From Microbacteriaceae bacterium (lineage in GTDB: Bacteria; Actinomycetota; Actinomycetes; Actinomycetales; Microbacteriaceae): a stretch of DNA of 40,961 bases. Shown one piece after another: positions 1-9,197 of this stretch (position 1 is its first letter; the number at the start of each line of letters is the position of its first letter). The notes under the pieces are model-generated. The model was given only the letters and a program-made list of their open reading frames with translations. It did no database searches and was not told where the DNA came from. Location of the stretch: NCBI GenBank assembly GCA_947444785.1, contig CANFBG010000005.1, positions 1 to 40,961 on the forward strand, read 5' to 3'. Made by a program: the position numbers and the translations under genes.

Positions 1-203
1 GGACTGGTGACGGCTCCCCGCACACCGAGCCCCTCACCGAGTCCCCGGGTGAACGTGGTCTTTCCCGCGCCGAGTTCGCCGGTCAAGACGATCACATCCC
101 CCGCGACCAGCAGCTCCGCGAGCGAGCGGCCGAACTCCGCCATCAGTTCCGGTGTCTCGATCGTTCGGTCGACCGGGACCTCTCTGGGGGTGATCTCCGC
201 CAT
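1..203 (-). CDS. tsaE: TsaE, tRNA threonylcarbamoyladenosine ATPase (partial)
   Basis: N-terminal 67 residues of TsaE, the small P-loop ATPase that works with TsaB and TsaD to make the t6A modification on ANN-decoding tRNAs. The Walker A loop reads GELGAGKTT and is followed by FTRGLGEGLGV, the usual family pattern; a family-typical TSP follows just before the window edge. The start ATG (201-203) overlaps the alr stop by one base (TGATG), so it is the last visible gene of the glmS-acpS-alr-alr-tsaE run and is probably translationally coupled. The C-terminal half lies outside the window. The family call is firm; only the remainder is unseen. Confidence 0.9.
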   Translation of the reverse strand, partial: MAEITPREVPVDRTIETPELMAEFGRSLAELLVAGDVIVLTGELGAGKTTFTRGLGEGLGVRGAVTS

Positions 204-1408
204 CAGCAGTTGTACCCGGGCTCCCAGAGCCCCGTGTCGATGTCGTGGCCCACCCCGATATAGCGCCGCACGACCCGATGGCCGATGCGGGCGACGATCT
301 CGTCGCCGATGGTGCCGGCGAATGAGGCCCAGTCCTCCGCCGTAGGCTCACCGAGCCAGCCCTGGCTGAAGATGATGACATGGTCCCCCGGGGATACGGG
401 GTCGTCCCCCACATCGATGACGAACTGGTCCATGGCTATCCGGCCGGCGATCGGGTACTGCTTGCCATTCAGCATCACCCTCGCCTTGCCCGTGGCGAAC
501 CTCGGGATGCCGTCGGCATAGCCCAGCGGCACGAGAGCGAGACTCGACTCCTGCTCGGTTCGGTGCAGATAGCCGTACGACACGCCCTGGCCCGGGGGCA
601 CTCGCTTGACGGACGCGACCCGGGCGCTCAGCGTCATCACCGGACCGAGGTCGAGGTCCCTGCCCGTGGCGTCGTCGAAGGGCGAGATGCCGTACGCAGC
701 GATTCCGAAGCGCACGAAGTCCAGCCGGGCCTCGGGCATCCTGATGCCTGCGCTGCTGGCGGCAATATGCAGTTTCGAAAACGTCGCACCCAACGCCTTC
801 GCCACGTCGACCGCCTCGTGGAACTTCGCCAGCGCGACCGCATCATCGGCGGGCGAGGCATCGGCGAGGTGCGACCAGGCGGCGTAGAGCGTGACGCTTC
901 CGGCAGCATCCGCGGCCATGGCGGCCCGAACGAGGTCGGGCCAGTCCGCCGCTGTGGCGCCGTTCCGGCTGAGTCCCGTGTCGATCTTCAGATGCACGCG
1001 AGGGGCGATCCGGCTGCCGGCCGCGGCGATGGCATCCAGCTGCCAGATCGCGGAGATGCCGAGGTCGATGTCGGCGTCTGCCGCAGCGGAGAAATCGGCG
1101 TCGGGGTCATGCATCCAGGCGAAGACGGGCGCGGTGACGCCCGCCGCGCGAAGCTCAAGGGCTGCGGGGATGTCCAACACCGCCAAGGATTCGGCCCCCG
1201 CCTGGAGCGCCGCCCACGCCATGGGGATCATTCCGTGGCCGTAGCCGTTGGCCTTGACCGCCAGCATGACGCCCGCGGGGGCGACGAGTTCGCGCAGCAT
1301 GACCACGTTCGCCTTGAACATGTCCATGTCGATGTGGGCCATCCGCTCGGGGGTGGCCGCCTTCGTGCGATCGGGTCCGAACTCCTCGTCCGGGGGATTC
1401 AGGCTCAT
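203..1408 (-). CDS. alr: alanine racemase paralogue 1 (divergent)
   Basis: PLP-dependent fold-type III racemase of 401 residues, within the family length. The PLP lysine is K52 in VKANGYGHG, the opposite-face catalytic tyrosine is Y278 in GVSYGY, the pyridine-contacting arginine is R233 in VRFGIAAYG, and the RIAMDQ segment is present. The C-terminal motif is unusual: where the family has NYE (its Tyr contacts the PLP phosphate and gates the substrate), this protein reads GDE (368-370). It also has about 15 extra N-terminal residues and an extended C-terminus. Its ATG overlaps the stop of the second alr by four bases (ATGA), so the two copies are translationally coupled. It is likely an amino-acid racemase, but substrate preference may differ from L-alanine. 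Confidence 0.9.
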   Translation of the reverse strand: MSLNPPDEEFGPDRTKAATPERMAHIDMDMFKANVVMLRELVAPAGVMLAVKANGYGHGMIPMAWAALQAGAESLAVLDIPAALELRAAGVTAPVFAWMHDPDADFSAAADADIDLGISAIWQLDAIAAAGSRIAPRVHLKIDTGLSRNGATAADWPDLVRAAMAADAAGSVTLYAAWSHLADASPADDAVALAKFHEAVDVAKALGATFSKLHIAASSAGIRMPEARLDFVRFGIAAYGISPFDDATGRDLDLGPVMTLSARVASVKRVPPGQGVSYGYLHRTEQESSLALVPLGYADGIPRFATGKARVMLNGKQYPIAGRIAMDQFVIDVGDDPVSPGDHVIIFSQGWLGEPTAEDWASFAGTIGDEIVARIGHRVVRRYIGVGHDIDTGLWEPGYNC

Positions 1409-2544
1409 GACTGATACCTCCGCTCGAACCGGTCGCCGAGTCGCGTGACGATCTCGTAGTTGATGGTGTCGGCGGCCGACGCCCAGTCGTCTGCGGCGGG
1501 GAAGCCCAGGGCAGGGTCGCCGAAGAGCACGGCGCGGTCGCCAACCTCGGCCGTATCCGACCCAAGGTCGACGACGAGCTGGTCCATGGCGATACGGCCG
1601 GCGACACGGTAGGTCTTTCCTCCGATGAACACCGGCGCGCCGTTCGAGCCCCGCCGGGGGATTCCATCGGCGTAGCCAAGGGCGACGAGGGCCAGCGTGC
1701 TCTCCCTCTCTGTTCGGTACGAGTAGCCGTACGAGACACCGGTGTCGGCCGGCACCGTCTTGACCGCGATGACCCGGCTCTCCAGGGTCATCGCCGGGCG
1801 GAGACCCAGTTCCGCCGAACTCTGCAGGAAGAACGGCGACAGGCCGTACATCCCGATTCCGATTCGCACCATGTCGAGGCGGGTCTCGGGCAGCCGGATG
1901 GCGGCGGCGGTTGAGGCGAGGTGGCGGAACTCGGGGTTGAGGCCCGCTTCCCGTGCCATCGCAACAGCACCGTTGAAGACGGCGAGCTGTTTCACATCCT
2001 CCTCGTCGGAGGTGTTGGAGAGGTGACTGAAGATGCCCCGAACCGTGATGAGCCCCTCACCCTCACGCTGCTCGGCAAGTTCGAAGAGCTCCTCCCACTG
2101 CGAGTCGAGGGCACCGTTTCGGCCGAGACCGGTGTCGATCTTCAGGTGAACGACAGCCGCACGGGAGTTGAAGCGAATCGTGTTCTCTCCGCGGGCGCTG
2201 GTGCGCGACAGCGACTGGAGCTGTTCGACGCTCGAGATGCCCAGGTCGATCTCGGCGTCGTAGGCCGCATCGAAGTTCGGCTCGGCGTCATGCAGCCAGG
2301 CGAGGATAGGCGCCGTGATGCCGGCCGCCCGGAGTTCAAGCGCCTCGGTGACGTCGGCGACGCCGAGGTAGGTGGCCCCGGCCGCCAGCGCGGCCTTGGC
2401 CACAGGAACGGCTCCGTGACCATAGGCATTCGCCTTGACGACGGCCATGACATGCGGCCCATCCACCAGCGTGCCGAGGGTATAGATGTTGTGCCGCACG
2501 GCCGCGAGGTCGACCGTCACGAGGCGAAGCGGCGGCGCACTCAT
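1405..2544 (-). CDS. alr: alanine racemase paralogue 2 (canonical)
   Basis: PLP-dependent alanine racemase, 379 residues, interconverting L- and D-alanine for peptidoglycan. K37 lies in VKANAYGHG; the catalytic tyrosine is near residue 271 in GVSYGYSYRTE; VRIGIGMYG and RIAMDQ are present; and the C-terminal NYEIVTRLG motif keeps the conserved tyrosine. The reading frame is open further upstream to 2709, but the chosen ATG starts next to the conserved N-terminus and overlaps the acpS stop by four bases (ATGA). It is the better candidate for the housekeeping D-Ala enzyme; the neighbouring paralogue is more divergent. Confidence 0.93.
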   Translation of the reverse strand: MSAPPLRLVTVDLAAVRHNIYTLGTLVDGPHVMAVVKANAYGHGAVPVAKAALAAGATYLGVADVTEALELRAAGITAPILAWLHDAEPNFDAAYDAEIDLGISSVEQLQSLSRTSARGENTIRFNSRAAVVHLKIDTGLGRNGALDSQWEELFELAEQREGEGLITVRGIFSHLSNTSDEEDVKQLAVFNGAVAMAREAGLNPEFRHLASTAAAIRLPETRLDMVRIGIGMYGLSPFFLQSSAELGLRPAMTLESRVIAVKTVPADTGVSYGYSYRTERESTLALVALGYADGIPRRGSNGAPVFIGGKTYRVAGRIAMDQLVVDLGSDTAEVGDRAVLFGDPALGFPAADDWASAADTINYEIVTRLGDRFERRYQS

Positions 2545-2897
2545 GAGGCACCCTCCGCGACGACGAATGCACAGGCCGAATCGCCATCGTGGGTCAGTGA
2601 CAGGTGAACCGCACCGATCCCCCGGCGGGCGACGACCTCGGCAATCCGCCCGAAGAACTCGAACGACGGCTTGCCGTCGGCATCCTGGCGCACCTGCATA
2701 TCGTGCCAACGGAACCCGGAGGTCTCGCCCAGCGCCTTCATGAAGGCCTCCTTCGCGGCGAAGCGCGCCGCGAGCGAGCGAGCCGGGCGATCACGTTCGC
2801 TCACAGCGAACAAGCGCTCGACGAGACCGGGAGTGCGATCGATCGACCGCGCAAACCGGGGCACATCGACCAGGTCGACGCCGATTCCGATGATCAT
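2541..2897 (-). CDS. acpS: holo-[acyl-carrier-protein] synthase
   Basis: AcpS transfers 4'-phosphopantetheine from CoA to the serine of acyl carrier proteins. The 118-residue protein has the N-terminal IIGIGVDLVDV metal-binding strand and the ARFAAKEAFMKALG helix with the catalytic Glu/Lys. Both are diagnostic, and the length is typical of single-domain AcpS. It lies 28 bases after glmS and overlaps alr by four bases. CoaA, which starts CoA synthesis, is encoded just beyond glmS on the other strand, so the CoA donor pathway and its user are close together. Confidence 0.95.
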   Translation of the reverse strand: MIIGIGVDLVDVPRFARSIDRTPGLVERLFAVSERDRPARSLAARFAAKEAFMKALGETSGFRWHDMQVRQDADGKPSFEFFGRIAEVVARRGIGAVHLSLTHDGDSACAFVVAEGAS

Positions 2898-2925
2898 CTC
2901 GCTGTCCCGTCTTCAAATTCCAGAG

Positions 2926-4773
2926 CTACTCGACCGTGACCGACTTGGCGAGGTTGCGCGGCTGGTCGACGTCAAGGCCCTTGGCCGTCGCGAGCTCCAT
3001 CGCGAAGATCTGCAGCGGGATCACGGTCAACAGCGGCTCGAACAACGGGCCCGCCAGCGGAATGCGCAACACCTCGGAGGCGTAGGGCAGAACCGCTGCG
3101 TCACCCTCCTCGGCGATGACCAGCACACGGGCGCCGCGGGCCTTGATCTCCTGGATGTTGGAGACGACCTTGGCGTGCAGCGAGTTGGGGTGGCGCGGGC
3201 TCGGCACGATCACAAACACGGGCTGGCCGGGCTCGATGAGGGCGATCGGCCCGTGCTTGAGCTCTCCGGCGGCGAAGCCCTCGGCGTGGATGTAGGCGAG
3301 CTCCTTGAGCTTTAACGCTCCCTCGAGGGCCACCGGGTAGCCCACGTGGCGGCCGAGGAAGAGGATGGCGCGGGAGTCCGACATCCAGCCGGCCAGCTCG
3401 GTGATCTCCGGCTTGGACTTCAGCACCGTGGCGATCTTGCCGGGGATAGCCGACAGCTCGACCAATGCGGCCGCAATCTCCGACGCGGGAAGGGTCTGGC
3501 GAACACGGGCGAGGTGCAGGCCGAACAGGTACAGCGCCGTGATCTGTGCGATGAATGCCTTCGTGGACGCGACAGCGACCTCGGGGCCGGCGTGGGTGTA
3601 GATGACCGCATCCGACTCACGGGCGATGGTCGCCCCCTGCGTGTTGCAGATCGAGAGCGTGCGGGCACCCTTGGCCTTGGCCTCCTGAACGGCGACGAGG
3701 GTGTCCATCGTCTCGCCGGACTGGCTGATGGAGATGACGAGGGTGTTAGGCGTCAGGAACGGATCGCGGTAGCGGAACTCGTGGGAGAGTTCGATGTCGA
3801 CCGGAACCTTCGCCCACTTCTCGATGGCGTACTTGCCGAGCATTCCGGAGTACGAGGCCGTGCCGCAGCCGAGCACGATGATGCGATCGATGCCCACGAG
3901 CAGGTCTTCGAGCTCCGCCAGTTCGGACAGCACGACCTGGCCATCGTGCACGCGGCCCAGCATGGTGTTGGCGACCGCGTCGGGCTGCTCGCTGATCTCC
4001 TTCGCCATGAAGCTCGACCAGCCGCCCTTGTCCGACGCGGACGCGTCCCAGAGCACCTCATACTCCTCGGCGTCGACGTCGAGGCCGGCGAAGTCGGTGA
4101 TGCGCACAGACGTGGGCGTGATCGTGACGATCTGGTCCTGGCCGATGGCCATGGCGCGGGACGTGTGCTCGATGAAGGCGGCAACGTCAGAGCCGAGGAA
4201 GTTCTCCCCATCGCCGAGACCGATGACCAGCGGCGAATTGCGGCGCGCACCGACGACGACGCCGGGCTCGTCCTGATGAAGGGCCAGGAGCGTGAATGCA
4301 CCCTCGAGGCGAACGACGACGCGGCCGAGGGCGGCAGCGAGACCACCGCCTGCCAGGTATTCGCGGCCGAGGAGTTTGGCAGCGACCTCGCTGTCGGTCT
4401 CACTCGAGAACGTGAAGCCCTCGGCCAGCAGTTCATCCCGGAGGCTGGCGAAGTTCTCGATGATGCCGTTGTGAATGAGGGCAAGTCGGCCGTCGGCGCT
4501 GAGATGCGGATGCGCGTTCCCGTCGGTCGGGCCGCCGTGCGTCGCCCACCGGGTGTGACCGATGCCGGTCTTGCCGTCGGCGAGCGGGGTGTGCTCGAGG
4601 TCGCTCGTGAGCTTGACGAGCTTGCCGGCACGCTTGCGGGTGACCAGGTCTCCGTCGTCGGTGATGATGGCGACCCCGGCCGAGTCATACCCCCGATACT
4701 CGAGGCGGCGCAGCCCCCCGATCAGGACATCAAGGCTGCTGTTGCTTCCGACATACCCAACGATTCCGCACAT
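2926..4773 (-). CDS. glmS: glutamine-fructose-6-phosphate aminotransferase (isomerizing)
   Basis: GlmS makes glucosamine-6-phosphate from fructose-6-phosphate and glutamine, the first step towards UDP-GlcNAc for the cell wall. At 615 residues it is full length. It starts MCGIVGYVG, with Cys2 (after Met removal) as the glutaminase nucleophile, followed by the RYRGYDSAG-like and HTRWATHG motifs of the Ntn domain (about 1-220). Two SIS sugar-isomerase domains follow (about 290-430 and 460-600), and it ends DQPRNLAKSVTVE. The ATG lies only six bases after a TAAGAT -10 box and has no Shine-Dalgarno, suggesting a leaderless mRNA. GlmM, the next enzyme, is encoded about 2 kb away. No glmS ribozyme is present; there is no room for one. 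Confidence 0.97.
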   Translation of the reverse strand: MCGIVGYVGSNSSLDVLIGGLRRLEYRGYDSAGVAIITDDGDLVTRKRAGKLVKLTSDLEHTPLADGKTGIGHTRWATHGGPTDGNAHPHLSADGRLALIHNGIIENFASLRDELLAEGFTFSSETDSEVAAKLLGREYLAGGGLAAALGRVVVRLEGAFTLLALHQDEPGVVVGARRNSPLVIGLGDGENFLGSDVAAFIEHTSRAMAIGQDQIVTITPTSVRITDFAGLDVDAEEYEVLWDASASDKGGWSSFMAKEISEQPDAVANTMLGRVHDGQVVLSELAELEDLLVGIDRIIVLGCGTASYSGMLGKYAIEKWAKVPVDIELSHEFRYRDPFLTPNTLVISISQSGETMDTLVAVQEAKAKGARTLSICNTQGATIARESDAVIYTHAGPEVAVASTKAFIAQITALYLFGLHLARVRQTLPASEIAAALVELSAIPGKIATVLKSKPEITELAGWMSDSRAILFLGRHVGYPVALEGALKLKELAYIHAEGFAAGELKHGPIALIEPGQPVFVIVPSPRHPNSLHAKVVSNIQEIKARGARVLVIAEEGDAAVLPYASEVLRIPLAGPLFEPLLTVIPLQIFAMELATAKGLDVDQPRNLAKSVTVE

Positions 4774-4851
4774 TCGCCTATCTTATGGCCTGATGCCTGA
4801 GGGGCTGGCTGGCACGGCCCGGGTGTTGAATGGGGCAGAATAATCATGCCC
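4774..4851. promoter_or_regulatory. divergent glmS/coaA promoter region, both probably leaderless
   Basis: About 75 bases separate the divergent starts. For glmS (minus) a TAAGAT hexamer at 4780-4785 ends six bases before the ATG, which places the predicted +1 on the start codon. For coaA (plus) an A/T-rich CAGAATAAT at 4836-4844 ends seven bases before the ATG at 4852. Neither gene has a Shine-Dalgarno sequence in the space left. Clear -35 boxes are not visible. The leaderless reading is an inference from spacing. Confidence 0.55.
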
Positions 4852-5805
4852 ATGTCAGACACAGCAGCCACCCCGACCTCAGGTCACACCAGCCCCTTTC
4901 GTGAGATCAGCCGGGCGGATTGGGCGGCACTCGCCCCCAACACCCCCCAGCCGCTGACCGAGACCGAGGTCGTGCAGCTCCGAGGCCTCGGCGAACCGCT
5001 GAACATGACGGAGGTCGCCGACGTCTATCGTCCCCTCTCCCGGCTGCTGAACCTCTACGCGGCCGGCGCCAAGCGCCTGAGCGCCGAGACGAGCGAGTAT
5101 CTGGGCGAGAAGTCCCCGTCGACCCCCTTCGTCATCGGGGTGGCGGGATCGGTCGCCGTGGGCAAGTCGACCATCGCGCGGCTCCTCCGGGAGCTTCTGG
5201 CGCGCTGGTCCGATACCCCGCGGGTCGAGCTCGTGGCCACCGATGGCTTCCTGCTGCCCAACCGGGAACTCGAGCGGCGTGGCCTGATGCAGCGCAAAGG
5301 ATTCCCCGAGTCCTACGACCGCCGGGCCCTGCTCCGCTTCATCAGTTCGATCAAGAGCGGCGTCCCCGAGGTTCGGGCGCCCTTCTACTCTCACCTGGCG
5401 TACGACATCGTGCCGCAGGCCCAGATCGTCGTCCGCCAGCCCGACATCCTGATCGTTGAGGGCCTGAACGTGCTGCAGCCGCCTTCGTCGAGTCACGGCC
5501 TCGCGGTCAGCGATCTTTTCGACTTCTCCATCTACGTGGATGCCCGCACCACGGATATCGCGACCTGGTACCGCGACCGGTTCATGGCGCTGAAGACCGG
5601 CTCGTTCGCGAACCCCAATTCCTACTTCCACCGCTACGCGAGCCTGAGCGATACCGAGGCGCGGGAAACGGCCACGAGCATCTGGAAGAGCATCAACGAG
5701 CCCAACCTCGTTCAGAACATCCTGCCGACGAAGTCGCGCGCCACGCTGGTGCTGCGGAAGGCGCCGGACCACTCGGTCGAGCGTGTCCTGCTGAGAAAGA
5801 TCTGA
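4852..5805 (+). CDS. coaA: type I pantothenate kinase
   Basis: CoaA phosphorylates pantothenate, the committed step of CoA synthesis. The P-loop GSVAVGKS lies about 95 residues in, and the conserved [18 protein letters not shown] and IVEGLNVLQ motifs follow. The protein ends [16 protein letters not shown] as in the family, and its roughly 317 residues match type I PanK. An upstream in-frame ATG at 4846 would add MP; I prefer 4852 because it fits the -10 spacing. It is the only plus-strand gene in the window, and its stop is two bases from the convergent gene at 5808, leaving no room for a separate terminator. Confidence 0.95.
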   Translation: MSDTAATPTSGHTSPFREISRADWAALAPNTPQPLTETEVVQLRGLGEPLNMTEVADVYRPLSRLLNLYAAGAKRLSAETSEYLGEKSPSTPFVIGVAGSVAVGKSTIARLLRELLARWSDTPRVELVATDGFLLPNRELERRGLMQRKGFPESYDRRALLRFISSIKSGVPEVRAPFYSHLAYDIVPQAQIVVRQPDILIVEGLNVLQPPSSSHGLAVSDLFDFSIYVDARTTDIATWYRDRFMALKTGSFANPNSYFHRYASLSDTEARETATSIWKSINEPNLVQNILPTKSRATLVLRKAPDHSVERVLLRKI

Positions 5806-5807
5806 CC

Positions 5808-6722
5808 CTAGCGGTACGAGTCGACGGTTGCGGCAAGCGCCGTCGCCCAGTCCGTCGGGGAAACCCCGAGCTCGCGCTTCGTGATCTCGGCCGAGCTGAT
5901 GAAGGGCGCAAGGAACTGGTAGCTGGAGCGCCGCACCTCCCGGATGTCGGCTGAGAACAATCCGGCCAGCGCGAGCATGGCCCCAGGGTAGGGCGAAAGC
6001 CGCCCGGTCACCGCGAAATCCCGCCGTAGCTCATCGAGAATCGCATTCCGAGACTTATCCGAAGCGGCCGGAACGTGCCAGATGCGGCCCCATTGCCCGG
6101 GGAAGTCGATCGCGGCTACGACAGTGGAGGCGATGTCCGGCAGATAGGCCCAGCTGTGGGGCTGCGCCGGGTCTCCGACGATCTTGGCCACCGACCCGGA
6201 GAGTAGCGGCACGAAGAAGTCTCGCCCGAGGTGGGCCGTTGCCTCCGCCCCGGGGCCGAAGTAGTCCGACGCGCGCACCTCGACCGCCCTGATCTCCCCC
6301 GCATCGTGGGCAGCCTTGGCCAGTGCCCAGCCGTCCCGCCGGATCTCGCCCTTTCGATCAGCCGGCTCCTCGGGAGAGTCCTCAGTCATCGGCATGCTCG
6401 CCCGGCCATACGGATACAGGTTGCCCACGGTGACCAGCGCCGCCTCACTGACCGCGGCCGCGCCCACCATGGCCGCAAAGATAGGCGGCCAGAGGCTCGC
6501 CCACTGGCCGTAGGGCGGATTCGCGCAGTTCACGATCGCGTCCTTGCCCCGGGCCACGCGCGCCACGTCCACCGCATTCGAAGCGTCGACCCGAACGGCC
6601 AGCGCCCCGGGCAGTTCAGTGCCCCGCCGGGTCGCTACCGTTACCCGGTCGCCCCGATCGACGAGCTGGCGGGTGACGGCAGCTCCGATACAGCCCGCGC
6701 CTACTACCAGATAGTTGCTCAC
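5808..6722 (-). CDS. NAD-dependent epimerase/dehydratase-like protein
   Basis: Rossmann-fold protein of 304 residues in the extended/atypical SDR superfamily. The N-terminus has the nucleotide motif VGAGCIG (residues 7-13), followed by an Arg-rich TRRG that suggests NADP. Mid-protein features are IVNCANPPYGQW, VTVGNLYPYG and RASDYFGPGAE, all typical positions for this family. The catalytic YxxxK is WALAK here (W132, K136), so the usual acid/base tyrosine is replaced. The start is GTG at 6720-6722 (SNYLVVGAG). It is convergent with coaA and 64 bases downstream of glmM. The substrate is unknown; with Tyr missing it may be a binding or regulatory protein. Confidence 0.8.
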   Translation of the reverse strand: MSNYLVVGAGCIGAAVTRQLVDRGDRVTVATRRGTELPGALAVRVDASNAVDVARVARGKDAIVNCANPPYGQWASLWPPIFAAMVGAAAVSEAALVTVGNLYPYGRASMPMTEDSPEEPADRKGEIRRDGWALAKAAHDAGEIRAVEVRASDYFGPGAEATAHLGRDFFVPLLSGSVAKIVGDPAQPHSWAYLPDIASTVVAAIDFPGQWGRIWHVPAASDKSRNAILDELRRDFAVTGRLSPYPGAMLALAGLFSADIREVRRSSYQFLAPFISSAEITKRELGVSPTDWATALAATVDSYR

Positions 6723-6786
6723 GGCCCCGACGATAGCAGGCGTTGTGAAACGAGAGACTACCCGGAACCCGGGAAGCGAGCATCCG

Positions 6787-8151
6787 CTAGAGGGAGAGGC
6801 GTTCCCTGACGACGTCGGCCAACTCGTGGGCGATGCGGTCTGCGGTCGCCTGGTCGGCGGCCTCGACCATGACCCGCACGAGGGGCTCTGTGCCGGACGG
6901 CCGCAACAGCACCCGGCCCGAGTCACCCAGTTCGGCCTCCGCCGCCGTGACCGCGTCGGCCAGAACGGAGTCGGTCTTCACCGCGTGGTGGTTGACGTTC
7001 TTCACGTTGACCATGATCTGCGGATACACGGTCATCACGCTGGCGAGCTCGGCGAGGCTCTTGCCCGTTCGGGCCATCTCGGCCACGAGGTGCAGCCCGG
7101 TCAGGATGCCGTCGCCGGTCGTGCCGTGGGCGCTCATGATCACGTGGCCAGACTGCTCGCCACCGAGGGAGAAGCCGCTCGCGTTCATCGCCTCGAGAAC
7201 GTAGCGGTCGCCGACACCGGTCTGGACCACGGCGATGTCGTTCTCTTTCATGGCAACCATCAGCCCGAGGTTGCTCATCACCGTCGTGACGAGGGTGCGC
7301 TCCTTGAGAACGCCGCGACCGGCCATGCTGAGGGCCAGGATCGCCATGATCTGGTCGCCATCGACGATTCGCCCCTCCCGATCCACGGCGAGACAACGGT
7401 CCGCGTCGCCGTCATGCGCGATTCCGACGTCAGCCCCGTGAAGAAGGACCGCGGCCGCCAGGTTGTCGAGATGCGTCGAGCCGACCCCGTCGTTGATGTT
7501 CATTCCGTCTGGGTCGACGCCGATGACGGTGACCCGGGCGCCCGCATCGGTGAAAACCTGGGGCGAGACCCCGGCAGCGGCCCCGTTTGCACAGTCGAGC
7601 ACGACGTGAATGCCGTCAAGCCGATGCGGAAGGCTGGCCAGAAGATGCACGACATAGCGATCCTCGGCATCGGCAAAGCGCCGGATACGTCCAACAGAGG
7701 CGCCCGTGGGAGCCTTCATCTCACCCGTGAGGGCGGCTTCGATGCGGTCTTCGACGGCATCGGGAAGTTTGGTGCCGCCCCGGGCAAAGATCTTGATTCC
7801 GTTGTCGGGGGCAGGGTTGTGCGACGCCGAGATCATGAAGCCGAAGTCGGCATCGATGTCTGCGATCAGAAAGGCAGCGGCGGGCGTGGGGATCACGCCG
7901 GCATCCAGCACATCTACGCCGGAGCTCGCAAGGCCGGCGGACACTGCTGCGATCAGAAACTCGCCGGAGATGCGGGGGTCTCGGGCCACGACGGCCACGG
8001 GACGACGCCCGGTGGCGGCTCGCGCCTCGGCACTCCTGCCCTGTCCCAGCACCACAGCGGTGGCCCGGGACAGGGAGAGAGCGAGGTCTACAGTCAGGTC
8101 GGCATTCGCGAGTCCGCGAACGCCGTCCGTACCGAATAAACGACGGGTCAT
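6787..8151 (-). CDS. glmM: phosphoglucosamine mutase
   Basis: GlmM converts glucosamine-6-phosphate to glucosamine-1-phosphate, following GlmS on the way to UDP-GlcNAc. At 454 residues it is normal length. It begins [11 protein letters not shown]; the active-site serine loop ISASHNP has the phosphoserine at S110; the metal loop is DGDADR; and the C-terminal phosphate loop [14 protein letters not shown] is intact. It follows rpsI after 44 bases, the common rplM-rpsI-glmM order of actinobacteria, so it is probably co-transcribed with these two ribosomal genes. Confidence 0.97.
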   Translation of the reverse strand: MTRRLFGTDGVRGLANADLTVDLALSLSRATAVVLGQGRSAEARAATGRRPVAVVARDPRISGEFLIAAVSAGLASSGVDVLDAGVIPTPAAAFLIADIDADFGFMISASHNPAPDNGIKIFARGGTKLPDAVEDRIEAALTGEMKAPTGASVGRIRRFADAEDRYVVHLLASLPHRLDGIHVVLDCANGAAAGVSPQVFTDAGARVTVIGVDPDGMNINDGVGSTHLDNLAAAVLLHGADVGIAHDGDADRCLAVDREGRIVDGDQIMAILALSMAGRGVLKERTLVTTVMSNLGLMVAMKENDIAVVQTGVGDRYVLEAMNASGFSLGGEQSGHVIMSAHGTTGDGILTGLHLVAEMARTGKSLAELASVMTVYPQIMVNVKNVNHHAVKTDSVLADAVTAAEAELGDSGRVLLRPSGTEPLVRVMVEAADQATADRIAHELADVVRERLSL

Positions 8152-8195
8152 CTTCTGTCAGCCGATCGGTTGATTTATCGACAAACGGAGGGAGA

Positions 8196-8699
8196 CTACC
8201 GCTTGCTGAACTGAGGAGCCTTACGGGCCTTCTTGAGTCCGGCCTTCTTACGCTCCTTGACGCGGGCGTCGCGGCTCAGGAAGCCGGCCTTCTTCAGGAT
8301 CGCGCGGTTGTTCTCTTCGTCGATCTCGTTCAGCGCACGGCTGATGCCGAGGCGAACAGCGCCGGCCTGGCCGGAGGGGCCACCGCCGGAGATCTTCGCG
8401 ATGACGTCGTAGCTGCCGAGCAGGTCGAGGATCTTGAACGGGTCCGTGATGAGCTGCTGGTGCAGCTTGTTCGGGAAGTAGTCGGCGAACTCGCGGCCAT
8501 TGACCACGATGGTGCCGGCACCCGGAACGAGACGCACGCGGGCGATGGCCTGCTTGCGACGGCCAACGGCCGCACCCGAAACGGTGAGAACGGCGCGGGG
8601 CGCCGAGGTGGTTGCTGCCGAGTCCGCGGGGGTCTCGGTGGAATAGCTGGTTGTCTCCTCAACGGGAGCAACGTCAATCTGGTCTGCGATCTTCGCCAC
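8196..8699 (-). CDS. rpsI: 30S ribosomal protein S9 (uS9)
   Basis: S9 of the small subunit head. The conserved core begins near residue 42 with [12 protein letters not shown], contains [15 protein letters not shown], and ends [12 protein letters not shown]; its C-terminal Arg reaches the P-site tRNA. The 167-residue length reflects an N-terminal Ser/Thr/Ala/Glu-rich extension of about 40 residues, frequent in actinobacterial S9. It forms a unit with rplM 51 bases upstream. Confidence 0.97.
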   Translation of the reverse strand: MAKIADQIDVAPVEETTSYSTETPADSAATTSAPRAVLTVSGAAVGRRKQAIARVRLVPGAGTIVVNGREFADYFPNKLHQQLITDPFKILDLLGSYDVIAKISGGGPSGQAGAVRLGISRALNEIDEENNRAILKKAGFLSRDARVKERKKAGLKKARKAPQFSKR

Positions 8700-8750
8700 G
8701 ATGGTTACGAATCCTTAGCTTTGTCTGTAAGAGTCTGTGCTGGCCGGGCG

Positions 8751-9197
8751 CTACTGAGCGACCTGGGACAGGATGTACGGCGTGGGCTGCTGCGCCGCGT
8801 GGGGGTGCTCGGAGCCGACGTAGACCTTGAGCTTCGTGAGCTGGGCGCGACCGATCGAGTTCTTGGGAAGCATTCCGCGGACGGCCTTTTCAACGGCGCG
8901 AATGGGGTTCTTCTCGAGGAGCTCGGCATAGGTCATCGACGACAGGCCGCCCGGGTAACCCGAGTGACGGTAGGCGCGCTTCTGCGCGAGCTTCGCGCCG
9001 GTCAAGGCGACCTTCTCGGCGTTGATGATGATGACGAAGTCACCCATGTCCATGTGGGGGGTGAAGGTGGCCTTGTTCTTGCCACGCAGGATGATTGCGG
9101 TGTGGCTGGCCAGGCGGCCGAGGACGATGTCCTCGGCGTCGATGATGACCCAGTTGCGAGTGACCTCGCTGATCTTGGGTGAATAGGTACGCGTCAC
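8751..9197 (-). CDS. rplM: 50S ribosomal protein L13 (uL13)
   Basis: L13, an early assembly protein of the large subunit, 148 residues. The conserved [29 protein letters not shown] and YRHSGYPGG segments are present, and the protein ends in the L.VY.G..HPH.AQ region ([12 protein letters not shown]). The frame stays open upstream to 9359, but the GTG at 9195-9197 ([15 protein letters not shown]) matches the family N-terminus and leaves a leader of about 165 nt between it and truA. First gene of rplM-rpsI(-glmM). Confidence 0.96.
   Translation of the reverse strand: MTRTYSPKISEVTRNWVIIDAEDIVLGRLASHTAIILRGKNKATFTPHMDMGDFVIIINAEKVALTGAKLAQKRAYRHSGYPGGLSSMTYAELLEKNPIRAVEKAVRGMLPKNSIGRAQLTKLKVYVGSEHPHAAQQPTPYILSQVAQ

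Noticed and set aside
2545-2709. Extended N-terminus of the second alr
   Set aside because: The extra 55 codons overlap acpS and have no similarity to Alr; the ATGA-coupled start at 2544 fits the family.
3346-4800. Long plus-strand open frame opposite glmS
   Set aside because: It mirrors the codon structure of glmS, has a low-complexity Asp/Arg/Gly/Val-rich product without motifs, and has no ribosome site; a GC-rich antisense shadow.
4774-4845. glmS ribozyme
   Set aside because: The space upstream of glmS is about 75 bases and contains the divergent promoters; no ribozyme core is present.
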